Shown here one piece after another: positions 50,267-50,278 of a stretch of 50,278 bases of DNA; position 1 is the stretch's first letter, and each line of letters begins with the position of its first letter. The DNA is from Vibrio harveyi NBRC 15634 = ATCC 14126 = KCTC 12724. Lineage in GTDB: Bacteria; Pseudomonadota; Gammaproteobacteria; Enterobacterales; Vibrionaceae. The position numbers and the translations under genes were made by a program. The stretch spans positions 1 through 50,278 of the forward strand of contig NZ_BCUF01000044.1 in assembly GCF_001591145.1 (NCBI RefSeq), written 5' to 3'. The notes under the pieces are model-generated. The model searched no databases and was not told the DNA's origin. It saw nothing but the letters and a program-made list of their open reading frames with translations.

Positions 50267-50278
50267 GGGTCTGTTAAT
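50267..50278 (+). repeat. Probable insertion-sequence terminal end (right window edge)
   Basis: GGGTCTGTTAAT follows CCTA six bases after the LysR stop codon. Together with the left-edge GGGTCTGTTGA it gives nine identical terminal bases, plus a shared TA outside. One difference at the tenth base is normal between left and right ends of an insertion sequence. Confidence 0.55.

Noticed and set aside
1..50278. A 50 kb composite transposon bounded by inverted insertion sequences
   Set aside because: The content is ordinary chromosomal genes (ppsA, tyrS, gltS, purA paralogue) with normal composition apart from one island; a contig ending at repeats explains the ends more simply.

Overview
The window looks like a piece of a Vibrio chromosome, probably of the V. 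parahaemolyticus/harveyi clade and probably chromosome II. Protein-level resemblance is the main reason: a second tyrosyl-tRNA synthetase, a second adenylosuccinate synthetase, several RND pumps, a BCCT carrier and a VpsT/CpsS-type regulator are familiar as a set from Vibrio second chromosomes. Species and replicon are inference. Both ends of the window carry the same 11-base word in inverted orientation (TAGGGTCTGTT reading outward), and at the left end it cuts a methyltransferase gene. The simplest reading is a contig that ends in two copies of an insertion sequence.

Layout. 1-2019: truncated methyltransferase and a phospholipase-D-family lipoprotein. 2020-7621: an RND adaptor/permease operon and a small secreted protein, each behind a matched sigma54 promoter with an IHF site at identical spacing. 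8124-13254: a TetR-adaptor-permease operon on the minus strand. 13255-17310: an AT-rich island (about 25-33% GC in sampled lines, against roughly 45% around it) with four tandem paralogous genes of unknown family plus the 3' remnant of a fifth. 17369-24330: HAD phosphatase, acyl-CoA ligase, BCCT carrier and beta-mannosidase. 24398-26947: a cyclic-di-GMP block (diguanylate cyclase, HTH fusion protein, VpsT-like regulator). 27320-29874: small membrane protein, glutamate symporter GltS, a DsbB-like protein and a 51-residue DUF5993-like protein. 29951-36656: a complete adaptor-permease-outer-membrane RND operon behind a LysR gene. 36786-40652: small conserved proteins, TyrS, a LuxR regulator and a SYLF lipoid-binding protein. 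40781-45533: PEP synthase and its divergent regulator, then a periplasmic asparaginase. 45872-50260: a CSS-motif EAL phosphodiesterase, a divergent PurA paralogue and a divergently transcribed LysR gene.

How it works together. Three separate RND systems under three kinds of control (sigma54/IHF, TetR, LysR) make this an envelope-defence region. Cyclic-di-GMP is made by one membrane protein (25931-26947), removed by another (45872-47524) and probably read by the VpsT-like factor (24398-25051). PpsA and PpsR form the usual enzyme/regulator pair.

The best candidate for something undescribed is the paralogue array at 13820-17310. It resembles an array of orphan immunity or other self-protection genes, but its function cannot be read from sequence. 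The sigma54/IHF-controlled efflux operon and the active-site-divergent PurA are the next most interesting items.
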